NCBI GenBank assembly: GCA_965219125.1
Contig: CBDCMO010000002.1
Location: forward strand, 868,001 to 932,000
Direction: 5' to 3'
DNA length: 64,000 nucleotides
DNA from: JBBSOK01 sp965219125
GTDB taxonomy: Bacteria > Bacteroidota > Bacteroidia > Flavobacteriales > Flavobacteriaceae
Of this stretch, positions 32,990-41,520 are shown piece after piece. Each line of letters starts with the position of its first letter. Positions within the stretch are counted from its first letter, which is position 1. The notes under the pieces were generated by a model, which had not been told where the DNA came from, made no database searches, and saw only the letters and a list, made by a program, of their open reading frames with translations. The translations under genes were made by a program, and so were the position numbers.

Positions 32990-33916
32990 TTATCCTTTTG
33001 TATAATATCCTTTTTCAGGAATTTCGATAGTGTATTCTTTTCCCGTGGAATTCTTTAAATAGGTATCCCGCAACCATGGATTGTGCAGTTTCAAAATCTT
33101 ATAATTTATACCGTATTGCTTAACCCATTCCGCCCAATCTGTGACTGGTGTATTCACTTTTACTTTGTAAGTTGGTATGGTTTGGTACAGATCTTTATCC
33201 CGAAAATTGAAACCATATTTTTTTGGATTGCTCATTATTTCCTTTAAAGCTAAAATCCTGAAAACGTATCGGCTAGTTTCATCATTCAACAACAAATCGT
33301 AATATGATGTTTCACTTTGGCGGTCTATTTGCTTATTCATTCCGCCAGAACCTGCGTTGTATGCGGCCGCAGCCATTGTCCATGTTCCAAATTTTGCCTT
33401 TGCTTTTTTAAGATATTCTGCTGCAACTGCGGTAGCTTTTTCCAAATCATACCGTTCATCAACATATTCATTTATCTCAAGACCATATTCTGCGCCAGTG
33501 CCTTTCATAAAATGCCAAATTCCCGACGCGCCAGCAGAAGAGCTAACATATTCCAATCCACTTTCGGCAACGGCTAAATATTTAAAATCGTCCGGCAATC
33601 CATATTTTTTTAAAAGTGGTTCAATTAACGGAAAATATCTATTCGCTCTTTTAAATAGCAACAATCCATTGCTCTGCCAATAGGTGTTTACAAGTAATTC
33701 CCTGTCCATTCTTTCTCGAATGTCTGGATTATTTAATGGCACGTTTTCACCAGCAAAATCCATTTTTTCCGGTAATTGCAATGCGTAAACATTATAATCG
33801 TTTACCAGTTTTTCTTCAAACTTCTCATCTGTTTGGGCGTCTTGCACGGCATTTATACTCAAAGTACAAACTGCCAATATACCAATGCCCATTCCTAATT
33901 TTGCTATAGTTTTCAT
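32990..33916 (-). CDS. Lytic transglycosylase, GH23 (MltD/Slt-like)
   Basis: Cleaves peptidoglycan glycan strands to 1,6-anhydro ends. The 308-aa protein has an N-terminal signal (about 1-24), then a GH23 domain with the catalytic glutamate E118 in YLAVAESGLEY, GASGIWHFMKGTG, and the MAAAAYNAGSGGM motif. No LysM repeats follow, unlike full MltD; the C-terminal part (TYKVKVNTPVTDWAEWVKQY) is of the kind seen in flavobacterial members. A T12 run lies upstream (about 33945-33957). Confidence 0.92.
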   Translation of the reverse strand: MKTIAKLGMGIGILAVCTLSINAVQDAQTDEKFEEKLVNDYNVYALQLPEKMDFAGENVPLNNPDIRERMDRELLVNTYWQSNGLLLFKRANRYFPLIEPLLKKYGLPDDFKYLAVAESGLEYVSSSAGASGIWHFMKGTGAEYGLEINEYVDERYDLEKATAVAAEYLKKAKAKFGTWTMAAAAYNAGSGGMNKQIDRQSETSYYDLLLNDETSRYVFRILALKEIMSNPKKYGFNFRDKDLYQTIPTYKVKVNTPVTDWAEWVKQYGINYKILKLHNPWLRDTYLKNSTGKEYTIEIPEKGYYTKG

Positions 33917-34012
33917 AAGTTTTATAAGTTGATCAAATTTTGACGTTTTTTTTTTTTAATTCTGTTTATAAAGATATGTCGGATTTTTATATGTACTAAA
34001 ATCTTGTATCGT

Positions 34013-34657
34013 TTATGTTTCAATAATTTCAAGAATTTTTTCGGATACTGTATTTCCTTTAATTAATACCATAACGTGGGTTCCATTTTCTATTTTGATG
34101 CAATTTTTTATATTCTTTAACGGAAATACAACATCTTTCGTGCCGTGAATATGGTTAACACCTTTAACTTCAATTTCACGATCCCAACAAACCATCTTTT
34201 CTATTGCCCAATCTAAATATACGCCATCTTTTACTTGCAAATATTCATTGTATAGTTGAAGTCTTTTTCTACTTTTTGGTCCAATTGCAAACTTCGTTAA
34301 GTCATTAGCAGAAGCAACAATTGAAGTTGGCAGTATCTTATATATTTTAGTTTTACGTGCAAATTTCAACCTGGCTGGCAATTCATCTTTTGTTTTAACG
34401 CTTGAAATGATTATTAATTTCTTCAAATTTAGAAATTTACTCATTTCTTGTACCATAACTCCGCCAAAAGAAACGCCTATTAAAACGATGTTTTCATGTT
34501 GAATTTTAGAACACATCCGCTTGGCATACATTTCTAAGCTCTCATCTTTTACTGGAATAAGCCATTCTATAATATGTATTTCATATTTATCCTTTGGAAG
34601 ATGGATATTTTTAAAAATTTCAGTTCCTGCTGCCAAGCCAGGAACAAAATATACCAT
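34013..34657 (-). CDS. Alpha/beta hydrolase
   Basis: A 214-aa small hydrolase. The nucleophile elbow is GVSFGG (serine at about residue 70), with an early VYFVPGLAAGTEIF as oxyanion-hole loop, and a late IHGTKDVVFPLKNI plus NGTHVMVLIKG that would supply the acid and histidine. I prefer ATG 34657 over a TTG six codons upstream. TATATTTG at 34732-34739 (minus) could be its -7 element. The substrate is unknown; it is divergent from the pirin gene. Confidence 0.78.
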   Translation of the reverse strand: MVYFVPGLAAGTEIFKNIHLPKDKYEIHIIEWLIPVKDESLEMYAKRMCSKIQHENIVLIGVSFGGVMVQEMSKFLNLKKLIIISSVKTKDELPARLKFARKTKIYKILPTSIVASANDLTKFAIGPKSRKRLQLYNEYLQVKDGVYLDWAIEKMVCWDREIEVKGVNHIHGTKDVVFPLKNIKNCIKIENGTHVMVLIKGNTVSEKILEIIET

Positions 34658-34771
34658 AGTCTTTGTTGAATTCAAAATGCTTTAACAGTTTAGAAAGAGA
34701 TTAATTGCGGATAATGCGTAACTTTACGAGACAAATATAAAAATTTCCCTTCCCTAACCACGTACCATTTT

Positions 34772-35488
34772 ATGAACAAAGTATTATATGCAGCCGAAAC
34801 TCGAGGAAAAGCAGATTTTGGATGGCTCACAGCAAGATATTCTTTTAGTTTCGCAAATTATTATGATCCAAATCGACTGCAATTTGGAATGCTGCGGGTT
34901 TTAAATGACGACATTGTTGGTTCTGGAATGGGTTTTGGAACGCACCCGCACGATAATATGGAAATTATTACCATTCCGCAATACGGTAGTTTAAAACATC
35001 GTGATTCCTTGGGGAATGAAGGAATTATTAACCCTGGAGAAATTCAAGTAATGAGCGCGGGTACAGGTGTTGAGCACAGCGAGGTAAATGCAAGTAAAAC
35101 AGAGCCTATTTCATTATTTCAAATTTGGATAATTTCTGAAGAAAAAAACGTGAAACCTCGTTATGATCAAAAAAATATTAGTTCACTCCTAATTCCTAAT
35201 AAAATGAATTATGTTGTGAAACCGAAACAGTTTGCAAACGACGGGGAATTGTGGATACACCAACAAGCATTTATAAGTATTGGCGAATTTCCCGATAGCA
35301 CAGATTTATCGTACAAACTAAATTCAAAAAACCACGGAGCTTATATTCTCGTAATTAATGGTACGGTAGGTGTTGAAAATGAAGTTCTTAACAAACGTGA
35401 TGCAATTGGTCTATATGACGCTGAACATGTTGACCTATCCGTTTCTAAAGATTCTAAAGTACTTATAATTGAAGTACCGATGCTTTAA
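34772..35488 (+). CDS. Pirin family protein, YhhW-like (possible quercetin 2,3-dioxygenase)
   Basis: A 238-aa bicupin. Metal ligands are visible in the first cupin: H58 and H60 in FGTHPHDNME, then H102 and E104 in GVEHSEVN, matching the His3Glu site of pirins such as E. coli YhhW. The second cupin (about 130-235) lacks ligands. It opens LYAAETRGKADFGWL. Activity on quercetin has been shown for some relatives but cannot be told from sequence. Single gene, divergent from the hydrolase. Confidence 0.92.
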   Translation: MNKVLYAAETRGKADFGWLTARYSFSFANYYDPNRLQFGMLRVLNDDIVGSGMGFGTHPHDNMEIITIPQYGSLKHRDSLGNEGIINPGEIQVMSAGTGVEHSEVNASKTEPISLFQIWIISEEKNVKPRYDQKNISSLLIPNKMNYVVKPKQFANDGELWIHQQAFISIGEFPDSTDLSYKLNSKNHGAYILVINGTVGVENEVLNKRDAIGLYDAEHVDLSVSKDSKVLIIEVPML

Positions 35489-35620
35489 AATATTCTTTTT
35501 AAACCGCTTACGTAAGAATTATTTAAAAGGCTATTTTATGATTTACTGAAAGTTGAAAGAAAGTTTTTCAGTTTAAATATTTCAAATTAAACATTTAATT
35601 TAAATCTTAACTAAATTCCT

Positions 35621-35920
35621 ATGATAGAAGATGTAGCAATAACCGATAATGAATTTTTAAGACAATTTGAACTTGAAGTTGGCGACAATATGGCCAGAAT
35701 TGAATATGCGCTGCAAGAACGTAAAATTTTTCTTACCAAATATGAAATGCCAGAAGATATGGAAGAACAAGGTTTCCGCGAAATTTTCATTCAAGCTGTT
35801 TTTGAAGAAGTTAAAAGCCGCGGAATAAGTTTGGTGCCAACAAGTCCTGAAGTTGCTGGTTTTATGCGTAGTAACCGCAGAAAATATAAGAGCTTACTAC
35901 CAGTTGGAATAAATATTTAG
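35621..35920 (+). CDS. GNAT-like N-acetyltransferase domain protein, YjdJ type
   Basis: A 99-aa protein with the short GCN5-related fold seen in YjdJ and NATD1: FELEVGDNMARIEYALQERK (first strands), FLTKYEMPEDMEEQGFRE, then a helix and SRGISLVPTSPEVAGFMR, where the acetyl-CoA contact would be. This single small domain lacks the full GNAT A-motif and acetyltransferase activity is unproven for the group. Single gene, converging with mtaB 26 bp downstream. Confidence 0.85.
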   Translation: MIEDVAITDNEFLRQFELEVGDNMARIEYALQERKIFLTKYEMPEDMEEQGFREIFIQAVFEEVKSRGISLVPTSPEVAGFMRSNRRKYKSLLPVGINI

Positions 35921-35946
35921 ATTTGATTGAGTAATAAATTAAATTT

Positions 35947-37338
35947 TTAATATTCCAATTGGCTACTTTGTACTAATTTCTTTTTCTTATTTTTTCCGGA
36001 ATTTTCTAAAAAATCAAATCGAACCAATCCATCTTCGTCTATTTCGGTAAGTTTTATCTTGTGCAATGTATTTACCAAATCCGGATTCCACGTCGACTTC
36101 ACTTTCACATAGTTTTCGGTAAATCCATTTATATAACCCACTTTATTTTCACCTTCAAATAAAACGGTTAACGTATTGCCCAATTGGCTTTCATAAAAAG
36201 CCCTTCTTTTTTTTGCCGAAAGGCCTCTCAGCATTTTACTACGCTTATTCCTTACTTTTTTTGAAATGACGCCATCCATTATTGCCGCAGGTGTGTTATC
36301 TCTTTCGGAATAGGTAAAAACGTGCAGATAACTTATATCAAGTTCATTCAAAAAATTATAGGTTTCTAAAAAAAGTTCGTCCGTTTCACCCGGAAATCCC
36401 ACAATAACATCAACCCCAATGCACGCATTTGCCATTAACTCCTTTATTTTTGAAACTCGTTCAACATATAATTCCCGCATGTAGCGACGTCGCATTAATT
36501 TCAACAATTCATTACTGCCACTCTGCAATGGAATATGAAAATGAGGAACAAACCTTTTACTTTTTGAAACAAAGTCTATTGTTTCATCTTTTAACAGATT
36601 CGGTTCAATTGAAGAAATTCGTAATCTTTCAATACCTTCAACTTTATCCAAAGCTTTAACCAAATCTAAAAAAGTATGTTCGTGCTTTTTATTTCCGAAT
36701 TCCCCTTTTCCGTAATCACCAATATTTACGCCTGTCAACACTATTTCTTTAATATGTTGGTTAGCAATTTCAGCAGCATTATCCAAAACATTCTGCAACG
36801 TGTCACTTCTTGAAATCCCGCGAGCTAAAGGAATTGTGCAATACGTACATTTGTAATCGCAACCGTCTTGAACTTTTAGAAAAGCTCTCGTTCGGTCGCC
36901 AATACTATAGGAACCAACGTAAAAATTGGCATCTTCAATTTCGCAGGAATGCACTTCGGCTCCGCTGAGTGACCTTTTTTCAGGATTTAAAAGTAAATCG
37001 TTAATATAGCTTGTGGCATTAAATTTTTCAGTTGCACCAAGTACTAAATCTACACCATCAACGTCTGCTAATTCTTCCGGTTTTAACTGCGCATAACAAC
37101 CAATTGCAATAACATATGCATCTTCATTTAGCTTTTGCGACTGTTTTACAATTGTCTTAAATTTTTTATCCGCATTTTCGGTAACGCTGCAAGTGTTAAT
37201 TACGTAAATGTCCGCAACTTCTGAAAAATCAACTCGCGTAAAACCTTCACCTTCAAAACTTCTTGCGATGGTTGACGTTTCGCTGAAATTAAGTTTACAG
37301 CCAAGCGTGTAGAAAGCAACTTTTTTGGAAAGATTCAT
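35947..37338 (-). CDS. mtaB: tRNA N6-threonylcarbamoyladenosine-37 methylthiotransferase
   Basis: Adds a methylthio group to t6A37 in ANN-decoding tRNAs. The 463-aa radical-SAM enzyme has three cysteines in the N-terminal UPF0004 domain (TLGCKLNFSE, INTCSVTENADKK, AIGCYAQ), which hold the auxiliary [4Fe-4S] cluster. The CxxxCxxC core (GCDYKCTYCTIPLARG) is near residue 160, with IVLTGVNIGDYG and IPLQSGSNELL after it and a C-terminal TRAM domain. The YTLGCKLNFSE/ITGV pattern is MtaB rather than MiaB or RimO. Confidence 0.93.
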   Translation of the reverse strand: MNLSKKVAFYTLGCKLNFSETSTIARSFEGEGFTRVDFSEVADIYVINTCSVTENADKKFKTIVKQSQKLNEDAYVIAIGCYAQLKPEELADVDGVDLVLGATEKFNATSYINDLLLNPEKRSLSGAEVHSCEIEDANFYVGSYSIGDRTRAFLKVQDGCDYKCTYCTIPLARGISRSDTLQNVLDNAAEIANQHIKEIVLTGVNIGDYGKGEFGNKKHEHTFLDLVKALDKVEGIERLRISSIEPNLLKDETIDFVSKSKRFVPHFHIPLQSGSNELLKLMRRRYMRELYVERVSKIKELMANACIGVDVIVGFPGETDELFLETYNFLNELDISYLHVFTYSERDNTPAAIMDGVISKKVRNKRSKMLRGLSAKKRRAFYESQLGNTLTVLFEGENKVGYINGFTENYVKVKSTWNPDLVNTLHKIKLTEIDEDGLVRFDFLENSGKNKKKKLVQSSQLEY

Positions 37339-37378
37339 TGTTGTACTTTTGGCAATTAAGTCTACAAAAATACAAACT

Positions 37379-37400
37379 TAAACCACGAATTCACGAATTA
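37379..37400. repeat. Short quasi-repeat CACGAATTCACGAATTA
   Basis: Two copies of CACGAATT in direct order, 8 nt apart, in the gap between the divergent mtaB and binding-protein genes. Comparable word-repeats occur elsewhere in the window. Confidence 0.4.
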
Positions 37401-37456
37401 TCTTTATTTGAAAGTTTCAATTTTATAGATTAAAAAGCGTAAATAAAATATTCGTA

Positions 37457-37472
37457 TCCCGACACTTCGGGA
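37457..37472. repeat. Small hairpin TCCCGA-CACT-TCGGGA
   Basis: A perfect 6-bp stem with a 4-nt loop, 17 bp before the ATG of the peptide-binding lipoprotein gene. It has the form of short mobile-like palindromes scattered in Bacteroidota genomes and would lie in the mRNA leader. Confidence 0.5.
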
Positions 37473-37488
37473 GCGGTAAAACATTATA

Positions 37489-39096
37489 ATGCATAAATTA
37501 CTATCAATTTTAATAATCTTAATACTTATTTCCTGCGGAAATTCTTCCGAAGAAAATAGCGATAAAATCGTTTTCCGTTACAACGAAGCTGGAAATATCC
37601 CAACTTTAGATCCTGCATTTGCCCGAAATCCGCAGGCAATTTGGCCGGACAATCAACTTTATAATGGTTTGGTGCAGTTGGATGATTCTTTAAATATTCA
37701 ACCTGATATTGCGAAATCGTGGACTATAAATGATTCCACATTAACCTACATTTTCAATCTGAGAGGTGATGTTTATTTTCATCAAAACAAAGCTTTTCAA
37801 TCAAAAGGCAGTAAATTAACTACCCGAAAAGTTGTTGCTCAAGATTTTGTTTACAGCTTCAACAGGCTCACTGATGAAAAAGTTGCTTCTTCAGGAAGTT
37901 GGGTTCTGCAAAATGTAGATCATTATGAAGCTTTAAATGACAGTACATTCAGCATTACGTTGAAAAAACCTTTTCCACCTTTTTTAGGACTGTTGGCAAT
38001 GCGTTATTGCTCGGTAATTCCAAAAGAAGCTATCGAATTTTACGGGAAAGATTTCAGAAATAATCCAATTGGTACGGGTCCTTTTCAATTTAAATTATGG
38101 GAAGAAAATGTAAAATTGGTGCTCACCAAAAATCCGTTGTATTTTGAAAGTGACAAAAATGGCAAGCAATTACCCTATCTTGATGCCGTTGCAATTACGT
38201 TTATTCCAGATAAACAGGGAGAATTTCTTCAATTTGCCCAAGGAAATTTAGATTTTATCTCAGGCTTGGACAGTAGTTATAAAGATGAAATTCTAACTAC
38301 GGACGGTAAACTTCAAAATAAGTATAAGGACTTGGCGTATATGATTTCTGGGCCCTATTTAAATACTGAATATTTGGGATTTTATTTGGATGCAAAAACG
38401 CCCGAAATTAAAAGTCTTACTTTACGACAGGCCATAAATTATGGATTTGATCGTGAGAAAATGGTAAAATATCTTCGGAATAGTTTAGGCATTCCCGCCA
38501 TTAACGGCTTTATACCAAAAGGTTTGGCGGGTTATGCTGAAATAAAAGGGTATGACTACAATCCCGAAAAAGCATTCCGATTAATTGATGAATACAAAAA
38601 AGAAACCGGCGATTTGGCGCCAGAAATAACTATTGGTACCAATAGCCAATACCTAGATTTGTGCGAATATATTCAGCGTGAACTTGAAAAAATTGGAATT
38701 GGTGTAAAAGTAGATGTTATGCCACCGTCAACATTGAGGCAGATGAAAAGTAGCGGCGAACTGGATATTTTTAGAGCGAGTTGGATTGCAGACTATCCGG
38801 ATGCGGAGAATTATCTTTCCCTATTTTACAGTCCAAATTTCGCGCCGAATGGGCCCAATTATATGCATTTTAAAAGCGCAGTTTTTGATAGTTTGTACAA
38901 CGCCTCTTTAAAGATTTCAAATATGGAACAAAGAAAACTTCTTTACACAAAAATGGATTCGGTAGTAATTGAACAATCGCCTGTAATACCTTTATTTTAT
39001 GATATGGCAGTGCGTTTTGTAAATAAAAAAGTAAGCGGTCTTGGCATTAATCCACAGAATTTTTTAGTGTTGAAACGTGTAAAAAAGGCAAACTAA
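37489..39096 (+). CDS. Peptide-type ABC transporter substrate-binding lipoprotein (SBP family 5)
   Basis: A 535-aa lipoprotein with lipobox LILISCGNSS (Cys at about residue 16). It fits the DppA/OppA family: IPTLDPAFARNPQAIWPDNQLYNGLV near the N-terminus (split over 24-50), GTGPFQFKLWEENVKLVL, LRQAINYGFDREKMV, and SWIADYPDAENYLSLFYSPN. No permease or ATPase genes are nearby; the only close neighbour is a 92-aa membrane protein 2 bp downstream. It may use a distant transporter or do another job. Confidence 0.9.
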   Translation: MHKLLSILIILILISCGNSSEENSDKIVFRYNEAGNIPTLDPAFARNPQAIWPDNQLYNGLVQLDDSLNIQPDIAKSWTINDSTLTYIFNLRGDVYFHQNKAFQSKGSKLTTRKVVAQDFVYSFNRLTDEKVASSGSWVLQNVDHYEALNDSTFSITLKKPFPPFLGLLAMRYCSVIPKEAIEFYGKDFRNNPIGTGPFQFKLWEENVKLVLTKNPLYFESDKNGKQLPYLDAVAITFIPDKQGEFLQFAQGNLDFISGLDSSYKDEILTTDGKLQNKYKDLAYMISGPYLNTEYLGFYLDAKTPEIKSLTLRQAINYGFDREKMVKYLRNSLGIPAINGFIPKGLAGYAEIKGYDYNPEKAFRLIDEYKKETGDLAPEITIGTNSQYLDLCEYIQRELEKIGIGVKVDVMPPSTLRQMKSSGELDIFRASWIADYPDAENYLSLFYSPNFAPNGPNYMHFKSAVFDSLYNASLKISNMEQRKLLYTKMDSVVIEQSPVIPLFYDMAVRFVNKKVSGLGINPQNFLVLKRVKKAN

Positions 39097-39098
39097 CT

Positions 39099-39377
39099 AT
39101 GCTGAAAAAAAAATTTGATGTGTATGGCAAACCAAAAAATTTTCTGATAAACGGCGGAAAAAAGGAAAACGAGCATTTTGACCAACGCGATTCTTTAAAA
39201 ACTTTCGAATATGCTGCCTTTCAAAAAAAATTGTTCGCTGAAAAGAAACGTCAAAAACTTAAAATCCGAATGCTGATTATTGTCGCTATTTTACTTGCTG
39301 TTTTACTATTATTCCTGCTCCCTTATATTTTAGCATTATTTTTTGGTGATAGATATTTGACTTATGAATTGGAATAA
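39099..39377 (+). CDS. Small single-pass membrane protein
   Basis: A 92-aa protein with a hydrophilic, strongly basic N-terminal part and one membrane segment at about 65-85 (LIIVAILLAVLLLFLLPYIL) near the C-terminus. It starts 2 bp after the binding-protein stop, so it is co-transcribed and perhaps translationally coupled. Family unknown to me. Its frame is clean and codon use matches its neighbours, which supports a real gene. Confidence 0.65.
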   Translation: MLKKKFDVYGKPKNFLINGGKKENEHFDQRDSLKTFEYAAFQKKLFAEKKRQKLKIRMLIIVAILLAVLLLFLLPYILALFFGDRYLTYELE

Positions 39378-39517
39378 TTCAAATTAAATTTGAAAATTTG
39401 ATTTTTTGATCGGAAACTTGGCACATTTTTAAATTCCTACGAATAATAACTCACTTTTAAATTCAAAACTTTTTGTTCCATATTAATTCTAGAATGTTAA
39501 AATTGAAATAAACTTAA

Positions 39518-39551
39518 ATTAAACAAACGTTTAATTTAAACAAATGTTTAG
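39518..39551. promoter_or_regulatory. Tandem palindromic operator of the efflux operon
   Basis: Two near-identical inverted repeats, AAACAAACGTTT (39521-39532) and AAACAAATGTTT (39538-39549), 17 bp apart centre to centre, each flanked by TTA/TAA (ATTAAAC-N4-GTTTAAT for the first). They lie just upstream of, and partly inside, the apparent TetR start. This is the expected form of a TetR-family operator. Confidence 0.75.
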
Positions 39552-39564
39552 TTTTGTGCCCGAA

Positions 39565-40200
39565 ATGGAAATTCAACATTCAAACTTAAGCGAGAAACAA
39601 CAACATATTTTGGAAGTAGCCGAAAGGTTATTCTCCGAAAATGGCTTTGATGGTACTTCTGTACGCCACATTTCAAAAGAAGCTGGTATAAATGTGGCAA
39701 TGATTTCCTATTACTTCGGCTCTAAAGAAAAGCTGCTTGAAACGCTTATTGATTATAGAATTTCAGGCTTTAAATATCAAATGGAATTGGTAATTTCAGA
39801 GGAAAAAACCTATTTCGAAAAGATTGACGAAATCATTTCAATATTAGTTAGCCGTATTCATCGCAATCGGAAAATTCATCAAATTATGAATTTTGAGCAC
39901 GGTAAAGATCTTCGGAATATAAATATGAATCCGTTTATTCAGCAGAAAACCGAAAATTATCAAGTTTTGGAAAAGTTTGTAAAACAAGGACAAGAAGCTG
40001 GCGTCTTTACCAAAAACGTTCATATTCCGCTCCTCTTCCCTACTATTTTGGGAACGTACTTTCACTTTTACTTCGACCGAAAATTTTATTGCACGCTCGA
40101 CAATATGCCGGATGAAAATTCACTTGAAGATTTTATAAAAACAACGCTAACACAAAATATTCAAAAAACAATAAAAGCATTATTAACCTATGCGGACTAA
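39565..40200 (+). CDS. TetR/AcrR family repressor of the efflux operon
   Basis: A 211-aa repressor. The N-terminal helix-turn-helix domain is typical: ILEVAERLFSENGFDGTSVR, then HISKEAGINVAMISYYFGSKEKLLETL. The C-terminal ligand domain (about 65-205) has no specific motif. I chose ATG 39565; an in-frame ATG at 39544 lies within the second operator palindrome. It overlaps the TolC gene by 11 bp, so repressor and pump are made from one mRNA, allowing autoregulation. Confidence 0.9.
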   Translation: MEIQHSNLSEKQQHILEVAERLFSENGFDGTSVRHISKEAGINVAMISYYFGSKEKLLETLIDYRISGFKYQMELVISEEKTYFEKIDEIISILVSRIHRNRKIHQIMNFEHGKDLRNINMNPFIQQKTENYQVLEKFVKQGQEAGVFTKNVHIPLLFPTILGTYFHFYFDRKFYCTLDNMPDENSLEDFIKTTLTQNIQKTIKALLTYAD

Positions 40201-41509
40201 AATTTCAACATTCTTACTTTTTGCATTGGCTTTTGCATTAAATGTCAAAGCACAAGAAATTAAAGAACTTACACTTACGGAAGCTGTAGCACTTTCATTG
40301 TCAAATAGCAATGAAGTAAAATTGGCTGACACCAAAATTAAAACGGCAGAAAGTGAATTAAATTCGACTAAAAACCTGCAATATCCCGATGTTTCCCTTT
40401 CTGGGCAATACCGATATTTAACCGGCGCAGATGTTACATTGGCGCAACAAATTGGCGGAAATGGAGATGAAGATACAAACGGACCGGCACCACAACCAAA
40501 AGTTGACCAACTTTTACTAGGTCAAGCAAATGTTTCGCTGCCTTTATTTTCAGGCTTTAAGTTAAAAAATACAATTGAAGCGAGTGAAAATAAATTTAAA
40601 GCCGCCAATTATCTTGCTGAAAATGACAAGCAAAATATTGCTTTACAGACTATTGTAAATTACTTAAGCCTTTACAAAGCTAGGAAAACCGTTACGTTGG
40701 TTGAAGAAAATTTAAAAAGTGCGCAACAGAGAGTTTTGGATTTTACAGCAATGGAAGAAAATGGACTTTTAGCCAGAAATGATAGATTGAAGGCGAGTTT
40801 GCAGGAAGCGAATATTCAAATAAGCCTTGAAGAAGCCAAAAAGAACGAACGTATTTTAAATTATAAACTGGCAAAATATCTTCAACTTCCCGAAAACACA
40901 ACAATTCAAACTTCAAATACAGATTTTGGAATTACGCCAAAAGCCGTTTCAACTTCAATTAATAGAAATGATTTGTTGGCAATTCAATCTCAAAAAGAGG
41001 CTGCAAAAAACTTTATAGAAGTTGAAAAAAGTAGCTATTATCCTACAATTGGTCTTGTTGGCGGTTACGCCGCATTAGATTTGAACAATGCAATAACCGT
41101 GAAAAATGCGGTAAATGTTGGCGTTGCTTTGTCTTACAATCTCGCCGATATTTTTAAAACGAAAAGTGATGTAAGGTTGGCAGAAAGCAGGGCTGAAGAA
41201 CTTGATTATAATTATAAAATAGCTGAAGATAACATCAACATTCAAGTGGAAAATGCCAAACAGGAGTATGATTTAATTCTGAAGAAAAACGCCTTGTATC
41301 TCCAATCCGAAGAGCAGGCAATTGAAAATTATCGTATCGTAAAAGATAAATATGACAACGGTTTAAGCGATACAAATGATTTGCTTGAGGCAGATGTGCA
41401 ACAGTTACAATCAAAAATAAATTTAGAATATTCAAAAGCAGATATTTCTCAAAAATATTACGAGTTACTTACTGCTGAAGGAGTTTTAACCAATCAATTC
41501 AAAAATTAA
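40190..41509 (+). CDS. TolC family outer membrane efflux protein
   Basis: A 439-aa protein with signal peptide (ISTFLLFALAFALNVKAQ). The mature part has two halves, each beginning with a LTEAVALSLSNSNEVKLADT-like helix and containing a long alternating coiled coil, as in TolC. NSTKNLQYPDVSLSGQYRYL and VEKSSYYPTIGLVGGYA are the typical strand-entry motifs. It provides the outer-membrane duct for the HlyD- and DHA2-type proteins encoded next. Confidence 0.93.
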   Translation: MRTKISTFLLFALAFALNVKAQEIKELTLTEAVALSLSNSNEVKLADTKIKTAESELNSTKNLQYPDVSLSGQYRYLTGADVTLAQQIGGNGDEDTNGPAPQPKVDQLLLGQANVSLPLFSGFKLKNTIEASENKFKAANYLAENDKQNIALQTIVNYLSLYKARKTVTLVEENLKSAQQRVLDFTAMEENGLLARNDRLKASLQEANIQISLEEAKKNERILNYKLAKYLQLPENTTIQTSNTDFGITPKAVSTSINRNDLLAIQSQKEAAKNFIEVEKSSYYPTIGLVGGYAALDLNNAITVKNAVNVGVALSYNLADIFKTKSDVRLAESRAEELDYNYKIAEDNINIQVENAKQEYDLILKKNALYLQSEEQAIENYRIVKDKYDNGLSDTNDLLEADVQQLQSKINLEYSKADISQKYYELLTAEGVLTNQFKN

Positions 41510-41520
41510 TAATTGCCAAA

